A stretch of DNA of 21,740 bases, from assembly GCA_016215705.1 (NCBI GenBank), contig JACRIR010000219.1, forward strand, positions 1-21,740, in the 5' to 3' direction. Source of the stretch: Candidatus Poribacteria bacterium (GTDB taxonomy: Bacteria > Abyssobacteria > SURF-5). Numbering within the stretch: the stretch's first letter is position 1; every line of letters begins with the position of its first letter. Under the pieces are notes generated by a model. That model made no database searches. It was not told where the DNA came from and saw nothing but the letters and a program-made list of their open reading frames with translations. Positions 1 through 8,829 of the stretch are shown here, in pieces. Both the position numbers and the translations under genes were made by a program.

Positions 1-1
1 C

Positions 2-73
2 TGAACAGCCGTCTCCGCCGATGGCATTGCCGTCATCACATAACTCGCCCAACTCGAGAGCGCCGTTACCGCA
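2..73 (-). other. Partial DUF4215 / myxococcus-type cysteine-rich repeat in the giant protease
   Basis: The last 24 visible residues (about 2662-2685) read [16 protein letters not shown] followed by GGDGCS. This fits the CGxGxxExGExCDDGN...GDGCS pattern of the DUF4215/TIGR02232 disulfide-rich repeat common in secreted proteins of Myxococcales and related uncultured bacteria. The repeat is cut by the window edge, so further copies or a C-terminal anchor may follow. Confidence 0.75.
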
Positions 74-3000
74 TGTTTGAGCGTCGCAGGAGTCGCCGAC
101 GCCGTCGCCGTCGAGATCAGCTTGAGCCGGGTTGTTCACAGTCGGGCAGTTGTCGCAGGCGTCGCCATATCCATCGCCGTCGCCGTCGGCCCATCCCGGA
201 TTCGAGACGGTGGGGCAGTTATCGCAGTCGCTGCCCAGTGAATCGCTATCGGGGTCTGCGCTGAAGGTGTTTGGGTTGGGATCGAAGATGTTCCAACAGC
301 CGTCGCCGTCGAGGTCGTCGTCGCAGACGTCGCCCGAGCCGTCCGCGTCGGTATCCGATTGACTTGCATTCGAGATGGCAGGGCAGTTGTCGCATGCGTC
401 GCCATATCCATCGCCGTCGCCGTCGGCCCATCCCGGATTCGAGACAGTGGGGCAGTTATCGCAGTCGCTACCCAGCGAATCGCCATCGGGGTCTGCGCTG
501 AAGGTGTTTGGGTTGGGATCGAAGATGTTCCAACAGCCGTCGCCGTCGAGGTCGTCGTCGCATGCATCGCCCGAGCCGTCCGCATCGATATCCGATTGAC
601 TTGCATTCGAGATGGCGGGGCAGTTGTCGCAGGCGTCGCCATATCCATCGCTGTCGCCGTCGGCCCATCCCGGATTCGAGACCGTGGGACAGTTATCGCA
701 ATCGCTTGCCATCGAATCGCCATCGGGGTCGGCGCTGAAGACGCTTGGATTAGGATCGACAATATTCCAGCAGCCGTCGCCATCCATGTCGTCGTCGCAT
801 GCGTCGCCCATGCCATCCGCATCGACATCCGATTGGTCGGCATTAGCGATGGACGGGCAGTTGTCTACATCACCGGACACACCGTCGCCATCCGTGTCAT
901 TGTTGGGGTCGTTCGGCCAGGGGTCACACACGTCGCCGGCGCCGTCGGTGTCGGAATCGAGTTGGTCGGGATTAGAAGCGCCGGGACAGTTGTCGCAGGC
1001 GTCGCCGTCCCCGTCGCTATCCGCATCCACCTGGCTTTCATTTGGGGTATCCAGGCAGTTGTCGCAGGCGTCGCCGAACGAATCACCAAGGATGATTGTG
1101 TTCATGTAGATATCATAGTTGCCGTTTCGCGCATCCTGCCACACGGTGTAGATGCGTCTGTTTCCGTCACCGGATATTTGCGGATACAGGGACAAGAATG
1201 GTCCCGCGCCCGTTTCAAGTCGGATATCAGGCGACTGCCAGGTGGCCCCAAAATCCGAGGAGTAGTTGAAATAGACGTCCTGTGTAAAGACCTCCTGCCA
1301 TGTCACGAAGACACGGCCGTTCGCGTCGCTGAAAATCTGCGGATAGATCGCAAAGCTATAATCAGTAGTGTCGATCCTAGTGTCAGAGGGCTGCCACGTG
1401 GCGCCATAATCTGACGAATGGTTGAAATAGATATTGTAGAAAATCCCGGCGCGCGTATCGAACCACGTGACATAGACATGTCCGCTCGAGTCAAATGACA
1501 CTTGCGGCCAAGCCGAAGTGGATGCGCCAGGGGTATCCGTGTCGAGCCGGATATCAGCGGTTTGCCAGGTCTGGCCATAGTCAGTCGAGTAGTTGAAATA
1601 GATGTCCTCCAAGCCATTCCGTTCATCGTGCCATGCGACATACACGTGGCCGGCGGAATCATTCGTGATTTGAGGCTCGTTGGAGTCTGAAACGCCCGCG
1701 CCGTTCGTGTCAATCCTGATATCAGCCGGTAACCACGTGATGCCGTAATCCGATGAACGGTTGAAGAAGATATCCCACTGTCCATTTCTGTTGTCGGCCC
1801 ACGTCACATATACACGGCCCGAGGAGTCATTCGATATCTTCGGAGAAGAGGAGATGGAAGAGCCTGCGGCGCTCGTATCGAGCCGGATATCGGACGGCAA
1901 CCATGTGATCCCGTAGTCAGATGAACAGTTGAAATAGACATCTCCCAGCCCGTTCCGCAAGTCATACCATGTCACATACACGTGGCCGCTCAAGTCGCTC
2001 GCGATTTCGGCGAACTGAGAATGAGATGCTCCGGCGGCGTCGGTGTCGAGGCGGATATCGGCCGGCTGCCACGTGGCGCCATAGTCGGAAGAATGGTTGA
2101 AATAGATGTCGGCGGCGCCGCTACGCGCGTCGGACCACGCCACATACACGTGTCCGCTCGAGTCGCAGGCAATGCGAGGAAGATTCGCATGCCCGGAACC
2201 CGGCATTGAGGTGTCGAGACGCGTATCTGAGGGCTGCCACGTAACGCCTGCGTCGCTGGAGTAGTTGAAATAAATCCCCGCGCCGGGAACATTCCGCGTA
2301 TCTTGCCACACGACGTAGACGTGGCCGCTCGCATCACTCGCTATCTGTGGCGCTTGCGATTCAGCCGCGCCGGGCAAGTCCGTGTCGAGCCTCGTGTCCG
2401 CTGACAAAGGAGCGGCAGCGTCCAAATCCGAATTGGCCTGGTCGATATTCGCGGTTGCGAGGCAGTTGTCGCAAGCGTCGCCCACTCCGTCGGTGTCGGA
2501 ATCAGTCTGGCCGGCATTGGCGGTTGTCGGACAATTGTCTATATGGCCTGACACTCCGTCGCCGTCGATGTCATTCTGCGGATCGTTTGGCCAGGCGTCG
2601 CAAGCGTCGCCAAGCGCGTCGCCGTCGGCGTTTGCCTGGTCCGTATTGGCGGTTGTCGGACAATTGTCTATATGGCCTGACACTCCGTCGCCGTCGATGT
2701 CGTCTTGCGGATCATTCGGCCACGGATCGCAGGCGTCGCCCGCGCCATCGCCATCCAGGTTCGTTTGATCTTCGTTTGCGACGCCGACGCAGTTATCACA
2801 AGCATCGCCGAGGGAGTCGCCGACAGTGATCGCGTTGAAGAAAACATCTTCGCTGCCATTTCGCTGGTCCAACCAAACAACGTAGGCCTGCCTGTCTTGA
2901 TTCAATGCGATGCGCGGTTCAGTGGACCTGGCGCCTCCCGCCGCGTCGGTATCGAGCCGGATATCGGCGAGTTGCCATGTGGCGCCGAAATCGATCGAAT

Positions 3001-6000
3001 AGTTCATATAAATGTCATTCAAATAGCTCGAGTTGCGGGAGTCCTGCCATGTCACGAAGACAAGACCTGTTCCCTGGCTGGAGATTTGAGGCACATCGTA
3101 TACGTCACCTGATCCGGCCGGACTAGTGTCGATGTGGATGTCCGAGGGCTGCCATGTTGCGCCATAATCGGAGGAGCGGTTGAAATAAACGTCCTGATTG
3201 CCGTTCCGCATTTCAAGCCAGGAAACATACACATTGCCATTCGAATCGCTGGAAATCCGGGGGAGCCCTGAGCTCGCCGCGCCCGAAGTATCCGTATCGA
3301 GGCGGATGTCCGAGGGCTGCCATGTGACTCCGTAGTTCGTAGAATAATTGAAATAGATGTCAGCCGACGAACCATTGCGCACGTCAGGCCACACGACGTA
3401 GACGTGGCCGCTCGAGTCGCAGGAAATGCGTGGATACCACGAGTAGGCTGCCCCTATCGCGTCCGTGTCGAGGCGGATGTCGGCGGATTGCCACGTCGCG
3501 CCAAAATTCATGGAATAATTGAAATAGATATCGGCCTGACCGTTTCTGGTGTCATACCACGTCACGTACACATGGCCGAGCGAATCACTCGAAATCTGTG
3601 GTTCGTGGGAGGAACCCACTCCGGCCGTATCCGTGTCGAGGCGGATGTCGGCGGATTGCCACGTCGCGCCGTAGTCATTCGAGTAATTGAAGTATATGTC
3701 GTTGTTGCCGCTCCGCCGATCAGCCCAAACTGCATAGACATGGCCTTGCGAGTCGCAGGAAATCTCGGGCATGATCGATACTGCCGCCCCCGGCGCATCC
3801 GCATCCAGCCGCCTGTCCGAAGGCTGCCACGTCGCTCCAAAATCCGTCGAGTAGTTGAAGTAAATATCCGGGTTTGCTCCGTTGCGTTTGTCTCTCCACA
3901 CGACGTATACGTGGCCGGTTGCGTCATTGCAGACCTGAGGAAACTCCGACATGGCCGCTCCCGCCGCGCCCCTGTCAAGCCGGATGTCGCTTGGAGCCCA
4001 CGTCGCTCCTGAGTCAGATGAATAGTTGAAGTAGATATCGCTTTGGATGTTCCGGGCGTCGCTCCAGACAACATATACGTGGCCAAGCGCGTCGCCGGAA
4101 ATATCGACGTACTGCGACCTGGACGCGCCCGGCGCATTCGTATCGAGCCGGACATCATTCGGGAAGGTCACTCCCCAACTTGCGTCCGAATTCCCCTGGC
4201 CGGGATTCGCATCGACCGGGCAGTTGTCCTCATCAACGCAGAAACCGTCGCCGTCTATGTCATTGTCCGGGTCTGCCGGACAGTTATCACACGCATTGCC
4301 TATTCCGTCGCTGTCAGCGTCGGCCCAGCCTGGATTCGATATTGCGGGGCAGTTATCGCAATCGCTCCCGAGCGTGTCTCCATCCGGATCGGGGCTGAAC
4401 AAATTAGGATTCGGGTCAACCATCCATTCATATCCGGGCGCAGGCGGATAATCCCAACAGCCGTCTCCGTCTCGATCATTGTCACACACGTCGCCCATCG
4501 CGTCGCCGTCTATATTTGATTGATTAGTGTTCGGTACATTGACACAGTTGTCACATGCGTCGCCGACCCCGTCGGCGTCCGTGTCAGTAAAGTAACCCGG
4601 CAGATTAGGACAATTATCGCAGTCGTTCCCTATCATGTCGCCATCGGGGTCAGCGCTGAAGATGTCGGGATTAGGGTCCATGATATTCCAGCACCCGTCG
4701 CCGTCACGGTCATCATCGCAGACATCGCCTAATCCGTCAGAATCGATATCCGCCTGTCCGGCATTTGCCACTGACGGGCAGTTGTCACACGCATCGCCGA
4801 CTCCGTCGGCGTCCCCATCCTGCCACCACATGTTCGGAATGGCAGGGCAGTTGTCGCAGTCGTTCCCCCAAGTGTCTCCGTCGGTGTCCGGGCTGAAGGT
4901 GTCAGGATTGGGGTCGAAGATATTCCAGCACCCGTCGCCGTCACGGTCATCATCGCAGACATCGCCTAATCCGTCAGAATCAATGTCCGCTTGACCGGTG
5001 TTCGCCACGGAGGGGCAGTTATCGCACGCATCGCCGACTCCGTCGGAGTCTCCGTCTTGCCACCCTGGGTTCGGAATGGCAGGGCAGTTGTCGCAGTCGT
5101 CCCCAAGCATGTCGCCGTCGGTGTCCGGGCTGAGTGTGTTCGGATTGGGGTCAATCATATTCGGACAATTGTCCCCGTCACGGTCGCCATCACAGACATC
5201 GCCTGAGCCGTCGGAGTCCATGTCCGATTGGCCGGAATTCGCATCAAACGGACAATTGTCGACGTTGCCGCAGACCCCGTCTCCATCAATGTCATTATTC
5301 GGATCGTTCGGACACGCATCCACGTCGCCGCAGATGCCGTCTCCATCCGCGTCATTGTTGGCGTCGTTCGGACAGACATCGCAAGCGTCGCCGGCCGAGT
5401 CACCATCTGAGTTCTGTTGTCCGGCATTCGCAGTTGCGGGGCAATTATCGACATTACCGCAGACCCCATCTCCGTCCATGTCATTATTCGGATCGTTCGG
5501 GCAGATATCCACGTCGCCGCAAATGCCGTCCGAATCTATGTCATTATTGGCGTCGTTCGGACAGATATCGCAAGCGTCACCGTCCGAATCACCGTCTGTA
5601 TTCTGCTGTCCGGCATTGGCGACAAACGGGCAGTTGTCGACGTTGCCGCAGAGACCGTCGCCGTCAATGTCATTGTCGGGGTCGAGCCAGCAAATGTCAC
5701 AAATGTCGAATATCCTGTCACCGTCCGTATCAGGTGAGGATATGGTGGCTTCGGGAGTATTCCCATAGGCGCCCATGTTGATTCTGCCGCCGTTCGGCGA
5801 CGGTTCGTTAAAGTAGTCAGATGTTGGATCTCCGGAATCAATCGCGGGAGAGCAAAGCTGGAGATGGCAATCTCCGGCTGCCGGATTCACAAACAGCGGA
5901 TCACTGTTTATGTTGCCGGCGCCCCAATTGAGAGTGTCGCCGGGGTCAATTTGAATGGCGGCAGCGCCTCCTTCTATGATACTGTAAGAGACACTAACCG

Positions 6001-8056
6001 ATGACGTATTGAGAATCGTGATCTCCGCGTCGGCAGGCGCTATGTTATCCCACAAGATGCAGTTGGTCAGGGTAGGCCCCGAAAGCGAAGAGGAACAAGT
6101 GCCGCCGCCGCTCGAGCCGGCCGAGTTGCCACTAAGTGTGCAGTTGCTGATTGCCGGGGATGATTGCTCGCTGCAGATTCCGCCGCCTGAACTGGAGGCG
6201 GCGTTGTTCCTGATGATGCAATTGGAGATCGTGGGCGAAGAGTTCTCGCAGAGTATTCCTCCGCCGGCGCCATTGGGCCAACTACCGGAGACGGAGCCGT
6301 TGATAATCGTGAAGCCGTCCACCAATGAAACAAATGTCTCGCCGCTGTTAAAGATAAAGCCTCTGCCGCTGCCTTCGCAGTCGATGATGCAATTTGTCGG
6401 CCCGTTAAGCGATTGCACCGTTATCGCCCTGCCGCCGAAACTAAGATTCTTGTTATTGGAACCGGTGTAGGCGCCGTCGTTGACAATGATCGTGTCGGTG
6501 TCGTAGGAATTGTTAATAGCAGTCTGAATATCACAGTATGGATTCAACAATGTCCCTGCGCCAGGACACACAGCATCGTCGTCAACATAGATGATGACGG
6601 GTGGACTCGTGCCGAATTTTGCGTATATCTCCGCGCCCGGAGTTGTTCCCAAATCAACGATATCCCAAACGGCAACGCCCGAGTTGGAGCCATCGTATTT
6701 GTCGCTCGAGGGTGTGGTATTTGAGCCGATTTCGTCCCCTTCATTGTACAGGTCATTATTGTCAACACTGGAGAATCCCGTCTCAATCTGCTCCAGTCCG
6801 TCTGCTTCCATTATTCTGAGAAGCTTATGACTTGTGTACGAGTTGTCGTATTTAAAGTTATTGCCGGCGGTGTTCAGAGTGGCATCGACGTGCCAGATGA
6901 CGAGGCCGTCAGGCGAAAACCAAAAGGGATTGTCATTGTCGTCATTCCCTATGTTCTGCCTGTTCTCCACCATAAAGAACTCGCTGAAGATATTTCCCAG
7001 GCCAACTCCCGGCCAAATAAGGACAGCGTCCCCGGATGTCGCGGAATCATCCAGTGTGATGACTTGGCCTGCGGCGGAGACGACCGTCGGAGTGATCCAC
7101 TCGAGCATCCACTTGCTGAAACAATTGTGGTCCCAATAGGCATTATCCATCATGTCAAAGTTGCCGACGCCGCCGTCGGGGCCAACATTTGGATCGTAAT
7201 CGTAGTAGTCAGGCAGGCCGAGGGCATGTCCTGTTTCATGGATTGTGGTGCTTGGGTCTAAGGATTCCCATTGCCAGGAATACTTCTTAAGGGTCTTGCC
7301 ATCGAGCATATAAGAGCTGTCGTTCCATGAGGTTTGATATGCCCACCAGAACGAAGCCCAAGCGCCACTCGGTCCGGTCCATATAACGATGAAGTAGTCT
7401 ATGTCACCGTCGCCGTCGTTATCGTACTGGCTGAAATCGTGTGCGCCATCATAAGAATTCAAAGCCTCCCTTATCAGATTCTGTCGTCCGGCCGACGTCT
7501 GCGCGACTGAGCTACGGTTATACGCCGCGTGGTACCAACCGAGGGTAGCTCCACCACCCAAATCAAGGAGACCGTGTGAAGAGCGGTCATAGTAACTGGT
7601 CAGGCTTTCCCGAGGATAGTCAGCAGGTTCGCCATCTCCATAAAGCATATCGTCCACGACTGTTTCGGAGACGTGGTGGATATAGTCATCAAACTCGATG
7701 AGCAGCGCAAAGGTCTTTACCGTTCCGGTCGTCGGCATGCCCTGCCAGGCCGACGGTGGCGCCAGCATCCGGTCTAGTTCGGGCCCCTTGATCCCTCGCG
7801 ATTCAAGAATCACCCGCATCAGTTTGTTTCTGGCTCTTTCCACAAGGCTTGGATCAACTTTGTGGTTGCCAATACTGTAAGCCATATCGAGATGTTCGGC
7901 GAATACGCCTTCTGCCTTGAGCTGCTCTACCTCCCCGGGCCGGGGAGGCTCTAAAGCAAGAACCTGTCCCGCGCTGAAGCAGGCGATGATGAGCGACAAG
8001 CAGAGCGCCAGATATGTTCTATTAAGCATCGTGGGCCGGATTCGCCTGAAGGTCAT
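2..8056 (-). CDS. Giant secreted M6-type metalloprotease with beta-helix, TSP3 and BNR repeats (3' end outside window)
   Basis: The frame stays open for 2,685 codons from ATG 8056 to the left edge; codon phase was checked at several points (4151, 2822, 2390, 1088, 71). The start is supported by a G-rich ribosome site (GAGGGGGG) about 8 bases upstream; an in-frame ATG at 8029 lacks one. Residues 1-36 form a signal peptide (hydrophobic [15 protein letters not shown], then VLA). The M6 (immune inhibitor A-like) domain spans about 40-475: zinc motif [11 protein letters not shown] has His273, Glu274, His277 and Asp283, with a likely Met-turn (DMMDN) near 302 and a Ca-type DNDGDGDID loop. About 490-765 is a right-handed beta-helix ending in a choice-of-anchor Q-like segment ([12 protein letters not shown]). 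TSP3 arrays lie at 776-1295, 1745-1886 and 2324-2661, BNR arrays at 1302-1745 and 1887-2323, and a DUF4215-type repeat starts at 2662. Role inferred: a secreted or surface-held, calcium-stabilised protease with binding propellers. Its substrate is unknown. Confidence 0.93.
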   Translation of the reverse strand, partial: MTFRRIRPTMLNRTYLALCLSLIIACFSAGQVLALEPPRPGEVEQLKAEGVFAEHLDMAYSIGNHKVDPSLVERARNKLMRVILESRGIKGPELDRMLAPPSAWQGMPTTGTVKTFALLIEFDDYIHHVSETVVDDMLYGDGEPADYPRESLTSYYDRSSHGLLDLGGGATLGWYHAAYNRSSVAQTSAGRQNLIREALNSYDGAHDFSQYDNDGDGDIDYFIVIWTGPSGAWASFWWAYQTSWNDSSYMLDGKTLKKYSWQWESLDPSTTIHETGHALGLPDYYDYDPNVGPDGGVGNFDMMDNAYWDHNCFSKWMLEWITPTVVSAAGQVITLDDSATSGDAVLIWPGVGLGNIFSEFFMVENRQNIGNDDNDNPFWFSPDGLVIWHVDATLNTAGNNFKYDNSYTSHKLLRIMEADGLEQIETGFSSVDNNDLYNEGDEIGSNTTPSSDKYDGSNSGVAVWDIVDLGTTPGAEIYAKFGTSPPVIIYVDDDAVCPGAGTLLNPYCDIQTAINNSYDTDTIIVNDGAYTGSNNKNLSFGGRAITVQSLNGPTNCIIDCEGSGRGFIFNSGETFVSLVDGFTIINGSVSGSWPNGAGGGILCENSSPTISNCIIRNNAASSSGGGICSEQSSPAISNCTLSGNSAGSSGGGTCSSSLSGPTLTNCILWDNIAPADAEITILNTSSVSVSYSIIEGGAAAIQIDPGDTLNWGAGNINSDPLFVNPAAGDCHLQLCSPAIDSGDPTSDYFNEPSPNGGRINMGAYGNTPEATISSPDTDGDRIFDICDICWLDPDNDIDGDGLCGNVDNCPFVANAGQQNTDGDSDGDACDICPNDANNDIDSDGICGDVDICPNDPNNDMDGDGVCGNVDNCPATANAGQQNSDGDSAGDACDVCPNDANNDADGDGICGDVDACPNDPNNDIDGDGVCGNVDNCPFDANSGQSDMDSDGSGDVCDGDRDGDNCPNMIDPNPNTLSPDTDGDMLGDDCDNCPAIPNPGWQDGDSDGVGDACDNCPSVANTGQADIDSDGLGDVCDDDRDGDGCWNIFDPNPDTFSPDTDGDTWGNDCDNCPAIPNMWWQDGDADGVGDACDNCPSVANAGQADIDSDGLGDVCDDDRDGDGCWNIMDPNPDIFSADPDGDMIGNDCDNCPNLPGYFTDTDADGVGDACDNCVNVPNTNQSNIDGDAMGDVCDNDRDGDGCWDYPPAPGYEWMVDPNPNLFSPDPDGDTLGSDCDNCPAISNPGWADADSDGIGNACDNCPADPDNDIDGDGFCVDEDNCPVDANPGQGNSDASWGVTFPNDVRLDTNAPGASRSQYVDISGDALGHVYVVWSDARNIQSDIYFNYSSDSGATWAPSDIRLDRGAAGAAMSEFPQVCNDATGHVYVVWRDKRNGANPDIYFNYSTDFGATWQPSDRRLDADAPGAAVSIMPEISCDSQGHVYAVWADRRSGNNDIYFNYSNDYGATWQSADIRLDTDTAGVGSSHEPQISSDSLGHVYVTWYDTRNGQADIYFNYSMNFGATWQSADIRLDTDAIGAAYSWYPRISCDSSGHVYVVWPDVRNGSSADIYFNYSTNYGVTWQPSDIRLDTDTSGAASSGLPRISSDSNGNVYVSWLEMRNGNQDVYFNRSSDYGATWQPSDIHIDTSPAGSGDVYDVPQISSQGTGLVFVTWQDSRNSSYLNDIYMNYSIDFGATWQLADIRLDTDAAGGARSTEPRIALNQDRQAYVVWLDQRNGSEDVFFNAITVGDSLGDACDNCVGVANEDQTNLDGDGAGDACDPWPNDPQDDIDGDGVSGHIDNCPTTANTDQANADGDALGDACDAWPNDPQNDIDGDGVSGHIDNCPTTANAGQTDSDTDGVGDACDNCLATANIDQANSDLDAAAPLSADTRLDTDLPGAAESQAPQIASDASGHVYVVWQDTRNVPGAGIYFNYSSDAGVTWQPSDTRLDTSMPGSGHANLPRIACDSSGHVYVAWSDARSGAADIYFNHSSDYGATWQPADIRLDTDAAGASHSQFAEIASDLSGHVYVTWYDLRNGLGDVYFNCSSDYGITWLPSDIRLDTSAAGSSISSSPKISNDSSGRVYVTWADNRNGQWDIFFNRSSDYGITWLPADIRIDTNGAGVSDSNEPQITNDSAGHVYVAWHDERNGLEDIYFNYSTDYGQTWQTADIRLDTDTPGASTSAWPQVSFDSSGHVYVTWFDTRAGIFYNIYFNHSSDYGATWQPSDTRIDTTDYSFAIYPQIFSDANGRVFVTWQEVFTQDVYFNYSSDFGATWQSPDIRLETGAGPFLSLYPQISGDGNRRIYTVWQDARNGNYDIYMNTIILGDSFGDACDNCLDTPNESQVDADSDGDGDACDNCPGASNPDQLDSDTDGAGDVCDPWPNDPNNDTDGDGVSGDVDNCPSIANADQSDVDADGMGDACDDDMDGDGCWNIVDPNPSVFSADPDGDSMASDCDNCPTVSNPGWADGDSDGYGDACDNCPAISNASQSDIDADGSGDACDDDLDGDGCWNIFDPNPNTFSADPDGDSLGSDCDNCPTVSNPGWADGDGDGYGDACDNCPAISNASQSDTDADGSGDVCDDDLDGDGCWNIFDPNPNTFSADPDSDSLGSDCDNCPTVSNPGWADGDGDGYGDACDNCPTVNNPAQADLDGDGVGDSCDAQTCGNGALELGELCDDGNAIGGDGCS
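74..1087 (-). repeat. TSP3 calcium-binding repeat array 3 of the giant protease
   Basis: Residues about 2324-2661 are DxDxDG-type thrombospondin type 3 motifs, alternating D(A/V)CDNCP with DGDGxGD loops. Much of the array is a 79-residue super-unit containing the marker [14 protein letters not shown]. In this family such repeats bind calcium and form a stiff stalk. The array directly follows the second BNR block through the junction [12 protein letters not shown]. Confidence 0.85.
144..854 (-). repeat. Three tandem 237-bp direct repeats inside TSP3 array 3
   Basis: The marker gggcagtt(g)tcgca recurs at 144, 381 and 618, and gggcag again at 855, giving an exact 237-base period (79 codons) and three full units. 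Units one and two differ at only about ten positions over roughly 195 bases compared by eye; the third is more diverged. The exact in-frame period points to recent tandem duplication in the coding sequence. Confidence 0.85.
1088..2398 (-). repeat. BNR/Asp-box repeat array 2 (eight units) of the giant protease
   Basis: Residues about 1887-2323 hold eight successive units of about 50-59 residues. Each has the order RLDTD, a variable stretch, P(Q/R)I(S/A), GHVYVxWxDxRNG, DIYFN and an Asp-box SSDYGATW. The eighth unit ends after DIYMN without its Asp-box, as expected if the chain closes a circular propeller. BNR repeats form beta-propeller blades in sialidases and many secreted binding domains. 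The catalytic residues of a sialidase are not evident, so a binding or structural role is more likely. Confidence 0.82.
2399..2821 (-). repeat. TSP3 repeat array 2, linker between the two BNR blocks
   Basis: Residues about 1745-1886 are TSP3 motifs. Two neighbouring stretches share nearly identical sequence encoding [20 protein letters not shown], seen in the DNA as repeats near 2520-2590 and 2650-2715. It joins the two propeller blocks like a rigid calcium-bound linker. Confidence 0.82.
2822..4153 (-). repeat. BNR/Asp-box repeat array 1 (eight units) of the giant protease
   Basis: Residues about 1302-1745 comprise eight units of about 56 residues with the same plan as array 2 (RLDTD...GHVYVVWxDxRNG...[14 protein letters not shown]). 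The last unit again stops after VFFN and passes into [13 protein letters not shown], the same type of exit junction as array 2. This suggests that a block of TSP3 plus eight BNR units was duplicated as a whole. Confidence 0.82.
4160..5731 (-). repeat. TSP3 repeat array 1 of the giant protease, with 237-bp and 189-bp sub-periods
   Basis: Residues about 776-1295 are TSP3 motifs. The part nearest the beta-helix repeats with a 189-base period (63 residues; cagaccccgt-type markers at 5271, 5460 and 5649) built on [17 protein letters not shown]. The rest repeats with the same 237-base period as array 3 (gggc markers at 4608, 4845 and 5082). One unit (4347 to 4608) is 261 bases long because eight extra residues containing PPAPGYEW sit beside its CW motif. 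Confidence 0.85.
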
Positions 8057-8190
8057 AATCAGTCCCCCCCTCGTTTGGTCTCTCTTCTGTGGTTTTGATA
8101 CGGGTTTTACGGCTCTCTCTCTTATCTCTGAGTGAGTTTCCTGAGACGAATGCATATGGAAGGCGGCATTTTTGAAGACTCTCGAAATAT

Positions 8191-8377
8191 TCGGCGTGTT
8201 GCCCAAATGGCAACAGCCGTTTGTCATTCTGAGCGAAGGGCCGCAGGCCCGAGCGAAGAATCTCTGTCTATAGGTCGCAAATTCGCAGGAAAACGAGAGA
8301 TTCTTCGTCGCTTCGCTCCTCAGAATAACAATCCTGACAGCCCTATGAAGCGCAATTTCATTCGGGCAACACGCCGT
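8191..8377. repeat. Nested inverted repeats in the divergent intergenic region (MITE-like)
   Basis: An outer perfect 13-base inverted pair, cggcgtgttgccc at 8192-8204 and gggcaacacgccg at 8364-8376, with partly matching flanks, encloses an inner inverted pair. The inner left arm is tgtcattctgagcgaag...gaatctc (8222-8263); the right arm is gagattcttcg...cagaataaca (8297-8330). The inner 'TCATTCTGAGCGAAG / GAATCTC' type is known as a dispersed non-coding repeat in several bacterial phyla. No transposase gene is present. The following 8380-8640 holds nothing I can assign. Confidence 0.6.
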
Positions 8378-8651
8378 ATTCATTTGACCACTCCCTGTTT
8401 TTTGAGACAGACGAAGGGATTAAGAAAGGAACGCGCTTCTTGCTCAGGAAAGCTTGATTGAAAGAAAGGAGTAAAGGAATTGTTCTTCGCAAAGTCCCGC
8501 CTCGCAACCCTATAGGTCACCTTTGCGTCTTGTGCCAGTGAGCGGGATTTTATCATCGAATCCATATTCTGTCAAGCGTTTTTACCGCGGATTCTGCGTC
8601 TTTGGCGGCGGGCTTTGCAGTGGGGTCTTGCCGGGGCTCTGAATCTGGGGG

Positions 8652-8699
8652 AAAATCGGGGACACGATGTCCCGCCTTTGGAGGGATGTCCCCGATTTT
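8652..8699. repeat. GGGGACA-type intergenic hairpin (REP-like), copy 1
   Basis: Perfect 13-base arms aaaatcggggaca (8652-8664) and tgtccccgatttt (8687-8699) enclose 22 bases that contain a smaller tccc/ggga stem. It resembles a terminator with A- and T-tracts, but it lies upstream of two divergent genes. Its core GGGGACACGATGTC recurs at copy 3, so a dispersed REP element is the better reading. Confidence 0.6.
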
Positions 8700-8748
8700 T
8701 CCGCTCGCGGCTGTGTCACGTTGAGAAATCTTGAACTGGAGTGGAGCC

Positions 8749-8777
8749 TTGAATTTGCCCGGTGGTTTTGCTAAGAT
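8749..8777 (+). promoter_or_regulatory. Putative sigma70-like promoter for secA
   Basis: TTGAAT at 8749-8754 and TAAGAT at 8772-8777 are separated by exactly 17 bases; each matches the consensus at 4 of 6 positions. It lies about 50 bases before the secA start. The call rests on pattern alone. Confidence 0.35.
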
Positions 8778-8829
8778 TAGATGGTATTTTATGAGAGATG
8801 TTCCCGTTTGTATGGAGTGAATACAACCA

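Noticed and set aside
144-854. CRISPR array or satellite DNA
   Set aside because: The 237-base period is far longer than CRISPR units, has no spacers, and is a whole number of codons inside a coding repeat.
136-5841. Many open frames of 60-350 codons on both strands across the repeat region (for example 359-1414 plus, 4998-5768 plus, 136-843 minus)
   Set aside because: They are out-of-phase shadows of the giant minus-strand gene. The GC-rich DxDxDG codons keep other frames open, and the predicted proteins are low-complexity runs without domains.
8132-8461. 109-codon frame upstream of secA
   Set aside because: It reads through the nested inverted repeats and has no ribosome site or recognisable domain.
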